Source: Terriglobia bacterium
GTDB taxonomy: Bacteria > Acidobacteriota > Terriglobia > Bryobacterales > Bryobacteraceae
Reading direction: 5' to 3'
DNA length: 64,000 nucleotides
NCBI GenBank assembly: GCA_020073305.1
Contig: JAIQFK010000014.1
Location: forward strand, 109,726-173,725
The position numbers were made by a program, and so were the translations under genes. Positions within the stretch are counted from its first letter, which is position 1; the number at the start of each line of letters is the position of its first letter. The notes beneath the pieces are model-generated. The model worked only from the letters and a program-made list of their open reading frames with translations. It made no database searches and was not told the origin of the DNA. Of this stretch, positions 15,340 to 24,556 are shown one piece after another.

Positions 15340-16675
15340 ACTGCTCTGCTCCGTCCTGCTCATCACCGGCGTCGCAGTGGCGCAGACGCCGCTTCACGAA
15401 CGCCCGGCCGTCCTGCCGTTGAGCTTGAAGCGCGCGGTCGAAATCGCGCTATCGCCGGAGGGCAACACGCGCGTGCAACTCGCCGAAGAAACCATCCGCC
15501 AGGCGGAATCGCGAGAGGCGCAGGCCCGCAGCCCCCTGCTGCCGAACTTCGATGCGTCGCTCACCGAGCAGAACGAGGTGGTCAACCTCCAGGCGTTTGG
15601 GATCAAATTTCCCAGTATCCCGGGTCTCAACTTCCCGGAGATCGCGGGTCCGTTCAACAACTTCAACGCGCGCATCAGCGGCAGCCAAAACATTTTCGAT
15701 TTCAGCTCCATCCGGCGATTTCAGGCGGCACGTGTCACCGTCGAGGCCACCAAAGCCGAGGTTGAGGGCACGCGCAACCAGGTTGCCGACCAGGTCGCGC
15801 GGGCTTACCTTACGGCGCTCCGCGCCGACGCCGACGTAGCCACGGCCCAATCGAACGTGGAGCTGTCTGAAGCGCTGCTCCGGCTCGCCAATTCCCAGAA
15901 GACCGCCGGCACGGGCACAGGGATCGAGATTGTCCGCGCACAGGTTCAACTGGCGAATGACCACCAGCAGCTTCTCGTCGCCCAAACCGGACGCACGCGC
16001 GCGCATCTGCAGTTGCTCAAGACCCTTGGACTGCGCCTGGATGGCGATGTGGAGTTGACCGACAAGCTTGGATACAAACCCGCCGACAACATCCCCGTCG
16101 ATCAGGCGGTGAAGACCGCGCTCGAAACGCGTGTCGAACTGAAGGCCCAACAGGGTCACGAAGGCAATGCGCGTCTCAGCTTCAGCGCTACAAAATGGGA
16201 GCGCCTGCCTACGCTGGCGTTCTTCGGCGACTACGGCACCATCGGAACCGGACCCAACGCGGCATTCCCCACGCGCACTTACGGCGTGTCGCTCAAGGTG
16301 CCGCTGTTCGATGGCGGACGTCGCGACGCCCGCCGCTCGGAAGCGCTGTCCGAATACAAACAGGAACAAGTGCGCACGCATGATCTCCGCGACCAGATCG
16401 AGCTCGATATCCGTGTCGCCCTCGACAGCGTCAAGTCGGCCGAGGCTCAAGTCGCCGCCGCTCGCGAAGGGGTGGAGCTTTCGGAAAAAGAACTGGCGCA
16501 AGCGCGCCGCCGTTACAAAGCCGGTGTCACCAACAGCATCGAGGTCACCGACGCGCAGACCCGCTTGCAGCGCGCACGTGACAATCTCACCAGCGCGCTT
16601 TTCAACCACAATCTGGCGCGCATCGATCTCAGCACCGCCATGGGTACCATACAAGCGCTGGTGGATAACTTCTAA
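15332..16675 (+). CDS. TolC-family outer membrane efflux protein
   Basis: 447 residues with signal peptide MLRLLCSVLLITGVAVAQ. The two-fold repeated OEP architecture is visible: first repeat LSLKRAVEIALSPEGNTRVQ and AQARSPLLPNFDASLTEQNE, second repeat VDQAVKTALETRVELKAQQ and RLPTLAFFGDYGTIG, followed by coiled-coil helices (SVKSAEAQVAAAREGVEL, LAQARRRYKAGVTNSIEVTD). A trimer forms the outer-membrane channel and periplasmic tunnel. It begins inside the tetR stop and lies ten bases before the adaptor gene, so it is the exit duct of this ABC exporter. Related E. coli ybhGFSR lacks its own OMP and borrows TolC. Confidence 0.92.
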   Translation: MLRLLCSVLLITGVAVAQTPLHERPAVLPLSLKRAVEIALSPEGNTRVQLAEETIRQAESREAQARSPLLPNFDASLTEQNEVVNLQAFGIKFPSIPGLNFPEIAGPFNNFNARISGSQNIFDFSSIRRFQAARVTVEATKAEVEGTRNQVADQVARAYLTALRADADVATAQSNVELSEALLRLANSQKTAGTGTGIEIVRAQVQLANDHQQLLVAQTGRTRAHLQLLKTLGLRLDGDVELTDKLGYKPADNIPVDQAVKTALETRVELKAQQGHEGNARLSFSATKWERLPTLAFFGDYGTIGTGPNAAFPTRTYGVSLKVPLFDGGRRDARRSEALSEYKQEQVRTHDLRDQIELDIRVALDSVKSAEAQVAAAREGVELSEKELAQARRRYKAGVTNSIEVTDAQTRLQRARDNLTSALFNHNLARIDLSTAMGTIQALVDNF

Positions 16676-16684
16676 GGAACTCAT

Positions 16685-17857
16685 ATGAAGAAACGACTCA
16701 TTCCCATCCTGGTGGCCGTCGCGGTGCTGGCGGTAGCGGGCATCCTGTGGTCGAAACGAAATGGCCGTGATAACGCGCACATCCGGCTCTCGGGAAATAT
16801 GGAGCTGACGCAGGTTGATATCTCCTTCAAAGTAGCCGGCAAGCTGATCGAGCGCACGGTGAACGAAGGCGACACGGTCAAGAAGGGCCAACTCATCGCG
16901 CGCGTGGACCAGGTACAGGCCATGCGCCAACAGCAGGCCCAGCAGGCCAGCGTGCAATCGGCTGAAATGCAGCTTTCACAGTCGGCTACCTCCATCGCAT
17001 GGCAAAAATCGACTCTGGAAGCCGACATCGAAATGCGCAGAGCGGAGATCCGCCAGGCGCAGGCCACTCTCGATCAGTTGCTGAACGGATCGCGCCCGGA
17101 GGAGATCCAGCAAGCGCAAGCCGCCGTTGCCGATGCGCACACGCAAGCGGAGCAAGCGCGGTTGGACTGGGAGCGTGCACAGGTCCTGTACAAGAACGAC
17201 GACATCTCGACCGCACAGCGCGACCAATTCCAGGCCCGGTTCAACAGCAGCGCCGCCCTGCTCCGTCAGTCCGAGGAGCGCTTTGCGCTGGTGAAGGAAG
17301 GCCCGCGCAAAGAAGAAATTGCCGCCGCGCGAGCGGCGCTGGCGCGGGCGCAGGCTGCGCTCAAAGTCAGTGAAGCGAACCAGCTGGAGGTGAAGCGCCG
17401 GGAGCAGGACCTCGCGGGCCGGCACGCCGACATGGAGCGCGCCCGCGCGCAGCTCGGCGTCGTGGACTCGCAGTTGGATGACACCAGCGTCTCTTCGCCC
17501 ATCGACGGCGTGGTGCTGGTGAAGTCGGCCGAGATTGGCGAGATCGTGGCCGCCGGAACCACGGTGGTGACCATCGGCGACCTCGACCATCCCTGGCTTC
17601 GCGGCTACATCAAGGAGACCGACCTTGGCCGCGTCAAACTGGGTCAAAAAGTGAAGCTCACCACCGATTCGTTCCCCAACAAGGCCTACTGGGGCCGCGT
17701 CTCGTTTATCGCATCGGAGGCGGAGTTCACACCCAAGCAGATTCAGACTAACGAGGAGCGGGTGAAGCTGGTGTACCGGATCAAGATCGAGGTCGACAAT
17801 TCCAGCCACGAGCTGAAGTCCAACATGCCTGTGGATGCCGAGATCGAACTCGAATGA
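16685..17857 (+). CDS. HlyD/YbhG-type periplasmic adaptor (membrane fusion protein)
   Basis: 390 residues. An N-terminal membrane anchor (LIPILVAVAVLAVAGILW) is followed by a biotinyl-lipoyl half motif (LTQVDISFKVAGKLIERTV, EGDTVKKGQLIARVD), long alpha-helical hairpins (about 80-250, with paired PEEIQQAQAAVADAHTQAEQ and KEEIAAARAALARAQAALK), the second lipoyl half (DTSVSSPIDGVVLVKSAEIG) and a beta-barrel domain (LRGYIKETDLGRVKLGQKVK). The long hairpin is expected to dock with the TolC protein upstream. It links inner-membrane ABC permeases to the outer membrane. Four-base overlap with the next gene. Confidence 0.93.
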   Translation: MKKRLIPILVAVAVLAVAGILWSKRNGRDNAHIRLSGNMELTQVDISFKVAGKLIERTVNEGDTVKKGQLIARVDQVQAMRQQQAQQASVQSAEMQLSQSATSIAWQKSTLEADIEMRRAEIRQAQATLDQLLNGSRPEEIQQAQAAVADAHTQAEQARLDWERAQVLYKNDDISTAQRDQFQARFNSSAALLRQSEERFALVKEGPRKEEIAAARAALARAQAALKVSEANQLEVKRREQDLAGRHADMERARAQLGVVDSQLDDTSVSSPIDGVVLVKSAEIGEIVAAGTTVVTIGDLDHPWLRGYIKETDLGRVKLGQKVKLTTDSFPNKAYWGRVSFIASEAEFTPKQIQTNEERVKLVYRIKIEVDNSSHELKSNMPVDAEIELE

Positions 17858-18798
17858 GCTCCGCCGAGCTGAACATCTCCATTCGCAACCTAACTCGCCG
17901 TTTTGGCGCGCTGACGGCGGTTGACCACCTAAACCTGGAGATTGCGCGCGGCGAAATCTTTGGCCTGGTGGGACCAGACGGCGCGGGAAAGACGACCACG
18001 CTGCGCCTGCTGTGCGGCCTGCTCAACCCGGACGAAGGCCAGGCGCTGGTGGCGGGTGAAGATGTTTCGCGTAATGTCAACGCGGTAAAGGACCGCATCG
18101 GCTACATGGCCCAGCGCTTCGGGCTCTACAACGACTTGACCGTCGAGGAAAACATGGACTTCTACGCCGACCTGTTCGGCGTGCTCGGCGCAGAGCGAGA
18201 ACAACTGAAAGCCAAGCTGCTCCACATGACGCGCATGGAGCCGTTCCGCGGGCGCGCGGCCGGCAAACTCTCCGGCGGCATGAAGCAGAAGCTGGCATTG
18301 ATGTGCACGCTGCTGCACCACCCGCAGATCCTGTTTCTGGATGAGCCGACCAATGGCGTCGATCCGGTATCGCGCCGCGATTTCTGGGCCATCCTCTACC
18401 AACTGGTGCAAGACGGCCTGACGGTTTTCGTCACCACCGCTTACCTGGATGAAGCCGAGCGCTGCAACCGCGTGGGGTTGATGCACCGCGGCCGGCTGGT
18501 GCGCTGCGACACTCCGGCCGTGCTCAAGACGCACATGGCGGAGGGATGCTATGAGGTAGCCGCACCCGACCGCCGCGCGGCCCGCAAGTTCCTGGAACAA
18601 CAGCCAGGAATCCGGAGCGTGGAGGCGTCAGGCCCGACCTTGCATCTCTTTCTCTCACCGCGGGAGACGTCGCCGGAAAAACTCGCCGCGGGCCTTAATG
18701 CGAAAGGCCTGGGGCCCGCGGAATTCAGCAAGATCACGCCGTCGCTCGAGGATGTATTTATCGCGCTCATCCGCCAGGAGGAGAGCGTCCATGCCTGA
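17854..18798 (+). CDS. ABC exporter ATPase, equivalent to YbhF N-terminal half
   Basis: 314 residues. Walker A is GPDGAGKTTTLRLL (near 44), Q-loop YMAQRFGLYNDLTVEEN, signature LSGGMKQKLALMCTLL, Walker B LFLDEPTNGVDP and the H-switch region VFVTTAYLDEAERCN, in which the usual His is replaced by Ala-Tyr (TTAYLDE instead of STHYMDE). A C-terminal regulatory tail of about 90 residues follows. The lost switch His suggests that this site hydrolyses ATP poorly and that the partner subunit is the active one (inference from ABC mechanism). Overlaps the next ATPase gene by eight bases; in E. coli the two are fused as YbhF. Confidence 0.92.
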   Translation: MSSAELNISIRNLTRRFGALTAVDHLNLEIARGEIFGLVGPDGAGKTTTLRLLCGLLNPDEGQALVAGEDVSRNVNAVKDRIGYMAQRFGLYNDLTVEENMDFYADLFGVLGAEREQLKAKLLHMTRMEPFRGRAAGKLSGGMKQKLALMCTLLHHPQILFLDEPTNGVDPVSRRDFWAILYQLVQDGLTVFVTTAYLDEAERCNRVGLMHRGRLVRCDTPAVLKTHMAEGCYEVAAPDRRAARKFLEQQPGIRSVEASGPTLHLFLSPRETSPEKLAAGLNAKGLGPAEFSKITPSLEDVFIALIRQEESVHA

Positions 18799-19747
18799 AG
18801 GGAACGGCAACGGTTTCGCCGTGGAGACACACGATCTGGTGAAGCGCTTCGGGGATTTCATTGCCGTGGACCGGGTGTCACTCGAAGTCACGCGCGGCGA
18901 GATCTTTGGTTTTCTGGGCCCCAATGGGGCCGGGAAATCCACCACCATCCGCATTCTGTGCGGATTGCTGGAGCCGACCGAAGGCGCGGCCCGCGTGGCC
19001 GGTTACGACGTCCGGACCCAGCCCGAGCAAATCAAGCAGAATATCGGCTACATGTCGCAGAAATTTTCGCTTTACGACGACCTGACCGTGGAGGAGAACA
19101 TCGATTTCTTCAGCGGCATCTACGGGGTGGCCGAGGAGCGCCGCCCGGAAAGGAGAGACTACGTGCTGCGCATGGCCGGTTTGACGGAAAGGCGGACCAG
19201 CATGACGCGCCTGCTGGCCGGCGGCTGGAAGCAGCGGCTGGCGCTAGGCTGCGCCATTCTGCACGAGCCCCCCATCCTGTTTCTGGATGAGCCGACCTCG
19301 GGCGTCGACCCCATCGCCCGCCGCACCTTCTGGGAGCTGATCTATCAGCTCTCCGCGGCGGGCCACACCATCTTCGTCAGCACCCATTACATGGATGAAG
19401 CCGAATATTGCCACCGGCTGGCGCTGATGTATCGAGGCAAGGTGATCGCCCTCGGCACGCCGGCGGCGTTGAAACAATCGATCGAGTCGCACCACCTGCT
19501 GCATCTGGAATCGGCGGACGTGCTGGGAAGCATGAAGGCTCTCGCGGGAAGGCCAGGCATCCTGGACACGGCGGTTTTCGGCGGGGGCCTGCACGTCACG
19601 GTGCAGGATCCGCCTTCCGCTATCCCGCAAATCCGCGCGCTGCTCGGCGCGCAGCACATCCCGATCAGCCAGCTCGAAGCCATCCAGCCGTCGATGGAAG
19701 ACGTCTTCGTCGCCATGATCGAGCAGGAAGAGAAGAAACCGCAATGA
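18791..19747 (+). CDS. ABC exporter ATPase, equivalent to YbhF C-terminal half
   Basis: 318 residues starting MPEGNGNGFAVETHDLVKRF; the longer frame from 18698 is out of register with the preceding gene and is rejected. Walker A GPNGAGKSTTIRIL, Q-loop YMSQKFSLYDDLTVEEN, Walker B LFLDEPTSGVDP and the canonical switch VSTHYMDEAEYCHR are intact. The signature is LAGGWKQRLALGC rather than LSGGQ, a form also seen in YbhF/DrrA-like exporters. It has a standard switch His, so in a heterodimer with the preceding protein it should provide the competent catalytic residues. Four-base ATGA overlap with the first permease gene. Confidence 0.93.
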   Translation: MPEGNGNGFAVETHDLVKRFGDFIAVDRVSLEVTRGEIFGFLGPNGAGKSTTIRILCGLLEPTEGAARVAGYDVRTQPEQIKQNIGYMSQKFSLYDDLTVEENIDFFSGIYGVAEERRPERRDYVLRMAGLTERRTSMTRLLAGGWKQRLALGCAILHEPPILFLDEPTSGVDPIARRTFWELIYQLSAAGHTIFVSTHYMDEAEYCHRLALMYRGKVIALGTPAALKQSIESHHLLHLESADVLGSMKALAGRPGILDTAVFGGGLHVTVQDPPSAIPQIRALLGAQHIPISQLEAIQPSMEDVFVAMIEQEEKKPQ

Positions 19748-20877
19748 ACTTCCGGCGCACTCGCGCGGTGGCACGAAAGGAATTCCTGCACATCGTCCGT
19801 GATGCGCGGAGCCTGATTCTGGCGCTGCTACTCCCGTTCGTGATGCTGATCCTGTTCGGGTACGCGCTGAGCCTGGATGTGGATCAGATCCCCACCATCG
19901 TCTACGATCGCGATCACACCCCGGAGAGCCGCGATCTCATCCGCGAATTCACCGGTTCGCGTTACTTCCAGGTGGTCGCGGTGGCCAACAACTATCGAGA
20001 CATCGACCGCGCGATTGACCGGAGCCGCGCGCTGCTTGGCATCGTCATCCCGGAAACCTACTCGAAAGACCTGGTCGCCGGCCGCGACGCCCAAGTGCAA
20101 CTGATCCTCGACGGCAGCGACTCCAATACGGCTTCGATCGCAATTGGCTATGCGGACGGATTGGTTCAGGCCTACGGCGCCCGGTTGCGCTCCGACGCCC
20201 AGGCGCAAAAGGGAGCGGGCAAGATCCGTACCCCGGTCGAGCCGCGCATTCGCGTCTGGTACAACAACGATCTGGTTTCGCGCAACTATATCGTGCCGGG
20301 GCTGATCGCCGTGATCCTCATGATCATCGCCTCCCTGCTGACATCGCTGACGATCGCGCGCGAATGGGAGACCGGGACTATGGAACAACTCCTCTCGACG
20401 CCGGTCCGCCCCACCGAGCTCGTGCTAGGCAAACTGTCGGCTTATTTTGCCCTGGGCATCACTGACATGGTGATCTGCCTGCTGATCGGGGTCTTTGTTT
20501 TCGACGTCCCCCTGAAAGGCAGTGTTCTGCTGCTGCTTTTTTCGAGCTGCCTGTTCCTGTTCGGTTCGCTGTGCTGGGGCATTCTACTGTCGGCTTCCAC
20601 GCGGTCTCAATTGATCGCGTATCAGCTCGGGACGCTGACCTCATTTCTGCCGGCCTTTCTGCTTTCGGGCTTCATTTACTCGATCGAGAATATGCCGGTA
20701 GCTATTCAAGTGGTTTCTTACATCGTTCCGGCGCGCTACTTTGTCACGATTCTCAAGACGATTTTTCTGAAAGGCGCGGGCATCGAGGTCTTGTGGGGAC
20801 AACTGGCTTTCCTGTTTCTGTACGCGGCGATCGTGTTTGTATTCGCCAGCAGAAAATTGAGGCAGAAGGTCGCATGA
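19744..20877 (+). CDS. ABC-2 type permease, YbhS-like
   Basis: 377 residues beginning MNFRRTRAVARKEFLHIVRD; the cytoplasmic amphipathic motif RKEFxHIxRD is typical of ABC-2 exporters. One N-terminal helix (LILALLLPFVMLILFGYAL), a large periplasmic domain (about 45-180, with YDRDHTPESRDLIREFTGS), and five C-terminal helices from VPGLIAVILMIIASLLTSL, containing the conserved EWETGTMEQLLSTPVRPTEL loop. Start set at the ATG overlapping the ATPase stop. It forms a heterodimeric channel with the next gene product. Confidence 0.92.
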   Translation: MNFRRTRAVARKEFLHIVRDARSLILALLLPFVMLILFGYALSLDVDQIPTIVYDRDHTPESRDLIREFTGSRYFQVVAVANNYRDIDRAIDRSRALLGIVIPETYSKDLVAGRDAQVQLILDGSDSNTASIAIGYADGLVQAYGARLRSDAQAQKGAGKIRTPVEPRIRVWYNNDLVSRNYIVPGLIAVILMIIASLLTSLTIAREWETGTMEQLLSTPVRPTELVLGKLSAYFALGITDMVICLLIGVFVFDVPLKGSVLLLLFSSCLFLFGSLCWGILLSASTRSQLIAYQLGTLTSFLPAFLLSGFIYSIENMPVAIQVVSYIVPARYFVTILKTIFLKGAGIEVLWGQLAFLFLYAAIVFVFASRKLRQKVA

Positions 20878-22031
20878 GAAAACGTTTAAAGGTCATCATC
20901 CGGAAGGAACTGATTCAGGCGTTGCGCGATCCGCGGATGCGCGGCATGCTGATTCTGCCGCCTATCATCCAGTTGATTGTCTTCGGCTACGCCGCCAACC
21001 TGGACGTGGATGCAGCCCGGATCGCATGGATGGATCGCGATCGGAGCCAGGAGAGCCGCGAGCTTCTCAGTCAATTTGTGGGTTCGGGCCGCTTCCGGAT
21101 CGTGGCGACGCCCGAGGGAGACGCTCAAATGCAGAGCTTGCTCGATCATGGCGACGTGGATGCCGTGGTGCGGGTCTTGCCGGGCTTCGCTCGGGACGTG
21201 GAGCGCGGGCGCGCCACCAGCGTCCAGGTGCTGGTGGACGGCACGAACTCCAATACGGCTTCGATCGTCGCCAACTATGCCACGCAGACGATTGCGCGTT
21301 ACTCCAACCAGGTCCTGCGGGAGCAGCAGGGAGACAAGCTGGTGGGCCGGACCTTGTCGACGGGCGGGCCGTTGCATCCGAATCTTCCGCAGCTCGATTC
21401 CCGCCCCAGAGTCTGGTTCAATCCGGACCTCAAGAGCCGGAATTACTTTGTTCCGGGCGTGGTGGTGAACATCATCACCCTGGTCACTCTGATGCTGACC
21501 GCCATGGCCATCGTGCGCGAAAAAGAGATTGGCACCATGGAGCAACTGATGGTCACGCCGATCCAACCCATCGAGCTGATGCTGGGGAAGACTCTGCCCT
21601 TCGCGGTAGTCGGCCTGTTTGATGTAACGCTCGCCGTGAGCGTCGCCCTGGCTTTGTTTCACATTCCGTTCCGCGGGAGTGTGTGGGTGCTGCTACTCGG
21701 CGCTGTGACGTTCCTGATGACGTCGCTCGGCGCGGGGCTGTTCATTTCGACTGTTTCGCGCACGCAACAGCAGGCCATGATGTCCACGTTCCTGTTTTTT
21801 CAACCGTTCTTTCTGCTCAGCGGCTTTACGTTCCCCATCCGCAACATGCCCTTGGCGGTTCAGTATCTGACGTTCTTGAATCCGGTTCGCTACTTTTTGG
21901 AGATCGTCCGCGGCATTTTCTTAAAGGGCTCAGGCATCGGGGTGCTGTGGCCCCAACTGGTGGCACTCGGCGTTATCGGAATTTCGATCTTAACCATGAG
22001 CGCGCTGAGGTTCCACAAGAAGCTGGACTAA
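20874..22031 (+). CDS. ABC-2 type permease, YbhR-like
   Basis: 385 residues starting MRKRLKVIIRKELIQALRD, overlapping the preceding permease by four bases. Same plan as its partner: one helix (RGMLILPPIIQLIVFGYAA), a periplasmic domain (DRDRSQESRELLSQFVGSG) and a C-terminal membrane block with EKEIGTMEQLMVTPIQPIEL, FFQPFFLLSGFTFPIRNMP and a final basic tail. Sequence identity to the partner is visible in both the periplasmic and the loop motifs, so the two arose by duplication. Last gene of the overlapping exporter operon; 130 bp with no gene follows. Confidence 0.92.
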   Translation: MRKRLKVIIRKELIQALRDPRMRGMLILPPIIQLIVFGYAANLDVDAARIAWMDRDRSQESRELLSQFVGSGRFRIVATPEGDAQMQSLLDHGDVDAVVRVLPGFARDVERGRATSVQVLVDGTNSNTASIVANYATQTIARYSNQVLREQQGDKLVGRTLSTGGPLHPNLPQLDSRPRVWFNPDLKSRNYFVPGVVVNIITLVTLMLTAMAIVREKEIGTMEQLMVTPIQPIELMLGKTLPFAVVGLFDVTLAVSVALALFHIPFRGSVWVLLLGAVTFLMTSLGAGLFISTVSRTQQQAMMSTFLFFQPFFLLSGFTFPIRNMPLAVQYLTFLNPVRYFLEIVRGIFLKGSGIGVLWPQLVALGVIGISILTMSALRFHKKLD

Positions 22032-22161
22032 GGGGCATTAAACGCAAGGAATCGCAGCACTTATGGGCATCTGGTGGGTCATATTCCCCAACCGTCCGGA
22101 CCGGGCCCTGAGGAATTGCAGCCGTTTGTGAATTGGCTGCCTGAATGCAACGCGTTCTCAT

Positions 22162-22569
22162 ATGGAAACCCTCGTCCGATACCTTGGAAATACGAAGTTC
22201 GAAGCCACCACCCGCCGTCACAAGATCATCTGTGATCAGCCGGTGGAGAACCAGGGAACCGACGCCGGCATGAGCCCGCCGGAATTCCTGCTGGTATCGT
22301 TGGCCACCTGCGCCGGGTATTACGCCACGCAGTATCTGCTGACGCGCGCGTTGAGCACCGAGCAGCTGACGGTACGGGTCTCGGCGGAAAAAGGAGCGCC
22401 GCCGCCGCGCCTGGCGTCATTCGTCATCGAGGTGGAGGCGCCACATGTGGATCTTAAGCATCGCGACGGCCTTCTGCGCGCCGTCAAGACCTGCCTGATC
22501 CACAACACGCTGAGTCACTCCGCCGCTATCGATCTGCACGTTCACACCGCCGCGCCCGTGTTGGCGTGA
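22162..22569 (+). CDS. OsmC-family protein (thiol peroxidase fold)
   Basis: 135 residues. The family core is present: GMSPPEFLLVSLATCAGYYA with the first Cys, and the second Cys in AVKTCLIHNTLSH, the two placed as in OsmC/YhfA proteins that reduce organic hydroperoxides. Strand residues such as FEATTRRHKIICDQP fit the small-OsmC branch. The role would be detoxification of organic peroxides in the cytoplasm using dihydrolipoamide or thioredoxin-like donors (family knowledge). It lies 15 bases before the P-type ATPase gene, so the two may be co-expressed. Confidence 0.85.
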   Translation: METLVRYLGNTKFEATTRRHKIICDQPVENQGTDAGMSPPEFLLVSLATCAGYYATQYLLTRALSTEQLTVRVSAEKGAPPPRLASFVIEVEAPHVDLKHRDGLLRAVKTCLIHNTLSHSAAIDLHVHTAAPVLA

Positions 22570-22584
22570 GCCGGCGGGCAGCCC

Positions 22585-24477
22585 ATGCCTGCAAGCATCC
22601 ACACGGGCGATGCACAGACCGGGACGGCCAACCCTCCAACCCGGAACCCTTCCTATCCCAAAGAGACGTTCATCGCGGCGCTTGCCGCCGCCTGCATTCT
22701 GATCAGCCTGTCGCTGCGTTTCGGTTTCCATGCAACGGCCGCTGTCTGGGAAAGTCCGCTGCTGCTTACGCTGCTGGTGGGCGGCGCCCCGCTGCTGATC
22801 GATCTAGGCCGCAAACTCCTCTCTGGCCAGTTTGGTTCGGATCTGCTGGCGGGCCTTTCGGTGGTGACCGCGGTTCTGCTGGGCGAATACTTAGTGGGCG
22901 CCATCGTGGTGCTCATGCTTTCCGGCGGGACGGCACTCGAGCACTACGCGACGCAGCGGGCCTCGGCGGTTCTCGGCGCGCTGGCCCGGCGCATGCCGAA
23001 TATTGCACACCGGAAGACTGCTTCAGGCGTTGTCGAGATCACTCTGAATGACATCTCAATCGGCCAGGTGCTGGTGGTTTTGCCGCACGAGATCTGCCCG
23101 GTGGATGGCGTGGTGGTGGCCGGCCACGGCAGCATGGATGAGTCTTACTTGACCGGCGAGCCGTTTGAAATGTCGAAGACGCCGGGCTTGGAAGTCTTGT
23201 CTGGCGCGGTGAACGGCGAGAGCGTCATGACGATCGCCGCATCGAAACTTCCCGTCGATTCCCGGTACGCCAAAATCATGCAGGTGATGCGCGCCTCCGA
23301 AGAGAACCGGACCAGGATGCGGCGCATTGGCGACCGGATCGGCGCCTGGTATACGCCGCTGGCCGTCGCGGTGGCGCTGGCGGGCTGGCTCTTGAGCGGC
23401 CATGCGGATCGCTTCCTGGCGGTCATGGTGATTGCGACTCCCTGCCCCGTTCTGATCGCCATTCCCGTAGCGGTGATCGGCGGCATCTCGCTCGCGGCGC
23501 GCCGCGGCATCGTGATCAAGAACCCAGCCATGCTGGAACAGATCGACACCTGCCGCACGTTGATTTTCGACAAAACGGGAACTCTCACTTATGGCCGGCC
23601 GTTGCTGACGGATATCGTCTGCGCCCCCGGTTTCTCGCCCGAAGAAGTGCTGGCCGCGGCTGCGAGTGTGGAAGTGTACTCCAGGCATCCTCTGGCCGGG
23701 GCGATTGTGACGGCGGCCGAAGAGGCCAAGCTGCCGCTCGAAACCGTGAACCTGGCGAGCGAGAAACCCGGCGAGGGTCTGCGCGGCCTGATCGGAGAAA
23801 AAAAGGTGCAGATCACCGGGCGCGCGAAACTCACCGAGATTCCCCCTGCGCTGCCGCCGGCCGCCGGGGGCTTGGAATGCCTGGTATTCATCAACGACGC
23901 GTATGCCGGCACGCTGCGTTTTCACGATGAGCCGCGGGCGGAAAGCCACTCGTTCGTGAACCACCTGAAACCGCGGCACGGAGCGGCGAAAGTAATTCTA
24001 CTCTCGGGTGACCGCGAATCGGAAGTGCAGTACTTCGGGAGCAAGCTGGGCATCGCCGAACTGCACGCCGGCAAGAGTCCGGAAGAAAAGGTCGCGATCG
24101 TCCAGCAGGAGACGCGTCTGGCAAGAACGCTCTATGTGGGCGACGGGATCAATGACGCCGCCGCGATGCTGAACGCAACGGTGGGGGTAGCGTTCGGCAA
24201 GGCGAGCGACATCACGGCGGAGGCCGCGGATGCCGTGGTGCTCGAGCCCTCGCTGGCGAAGGTCGACGAGCTGATCCACATCGGCCGCCGTATGCGTGCC
24301 ATCACAATACAGAGCGCGGTCGGGGGAATGGCGCTCAGCATGATCGGCATGATTGCCGCCGCCATGGGCTACCTGCCGCCAGTGGCGGGCGCTGTAACCC
24401 AAGAGTTCATCGATCTCGCGGCGGTGCTCAACGCCGTGCGCGTTTCCCTGCCTGCAAAGGACCTCACCGATTTTTGA
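22585..24477 (+). CDS. P1B-type heavy-metal ATPase with TPCP motif
   Basis: 630 residues. No N-terminal HMA domain. Actuator motif LTGEP (TGEx), phosphorylation site FDKTGTLTYG (Asp near residue 329), nucleotide-domain motif YSRHPLAGA (the HP dipeptide that marks P1B ATPases), and hinge GDGINDAAAM (near 518). The transmembrane metal motif reads ATPCPVLIAIPVA (TPC near 284) instead of the CPC of Cu/Zn pumps or SPC of Co pumps. Substrate is therefore not assignable with certainty; TPC-type pumps are poorly characterised. It is about 100 residues shorter at the N-terminus than HMA-bearing members. Follows the OsmC gene on the same strand. Confidence 0.88.
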   Translation: MPASIHTGDAQTGTANPPTRNPSYPKETFIAALAAACILISLSLRFGFHATAAVWESPLLLTLLVGGAPLLIDLGRKLLSGQFGSDLLAGLSVVTAVLLGEYLVGAIVVLMLSGGTALEHYATQRASAVLGALARRMPNIAHRKTASGVVEITLNDISIGQVLVVLPHEICPVDGVVVAGHGSMDESYLTGEPFEMSKTPGLEVLSGAVNGESVMTIAASKLPVDSRYAKIMQVMRASEENRTRMRRIGDRIGAWYTPLAVAVALAGWLLSGHADRFLAVMVIATPCPVLIAIPVAVIGGISLAARRGIVIKNPAMLEQIDTCRTLIFDKTGTLTYGRPLLTDIVCAPGFSPEEVLAAAASVEVYSRHPLAGAIVTAAEEAKLPLETVNLASEKPGEGLRGLIGEKKVQITGRAKLTEIPPALPPAAGGLECLVFINDAYAGTLRFHDEPRAESHSFVNHLKPRHGAAKVILLSGDRESEVQYFGSKLGIAELHAGKSPEEKVAIVQQETRLARTLYVGDGINDAAAMLNATVGVAFGKASDITAEAADAVVLEPSLAKVDELIHIGRRMRAITIQSAVGGMALSMIGMIAAAMGYLPPVAGAVTQEFIDLAAVLNAVRVSLPAKDLTDF

Positions 24478-24520
24478 GCGCCTTACCCTCTGATTAACAC
24501 CTCTATTACCAAAGATAGCT

Positions 24521-24549
24521 TTCACTGGGGCAGGGGGTCTCCCTATACT
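24521..24549 (+). promoter_or_regulatory. Promoter giving a probable leaderless mRNA
   Basis: TTCACT (24521-24526), 17-bp spacer, TATACT (24544-24549). The expected start point falls at about 24556, directly at the ATG (24557), with no Shine-Dalgarno sequence. The gene behind it would be translated from a leaderless transcript. Confidence 0.5.
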
Positions 24550-24556
24550 CGGTTTT

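Noticed and set aside
17854..18798. Frameshifted or broken YbhF
   Set aside because: Both ATPase halves have full motif sets, own starts and an eight-base overlap, so they are two real genes.
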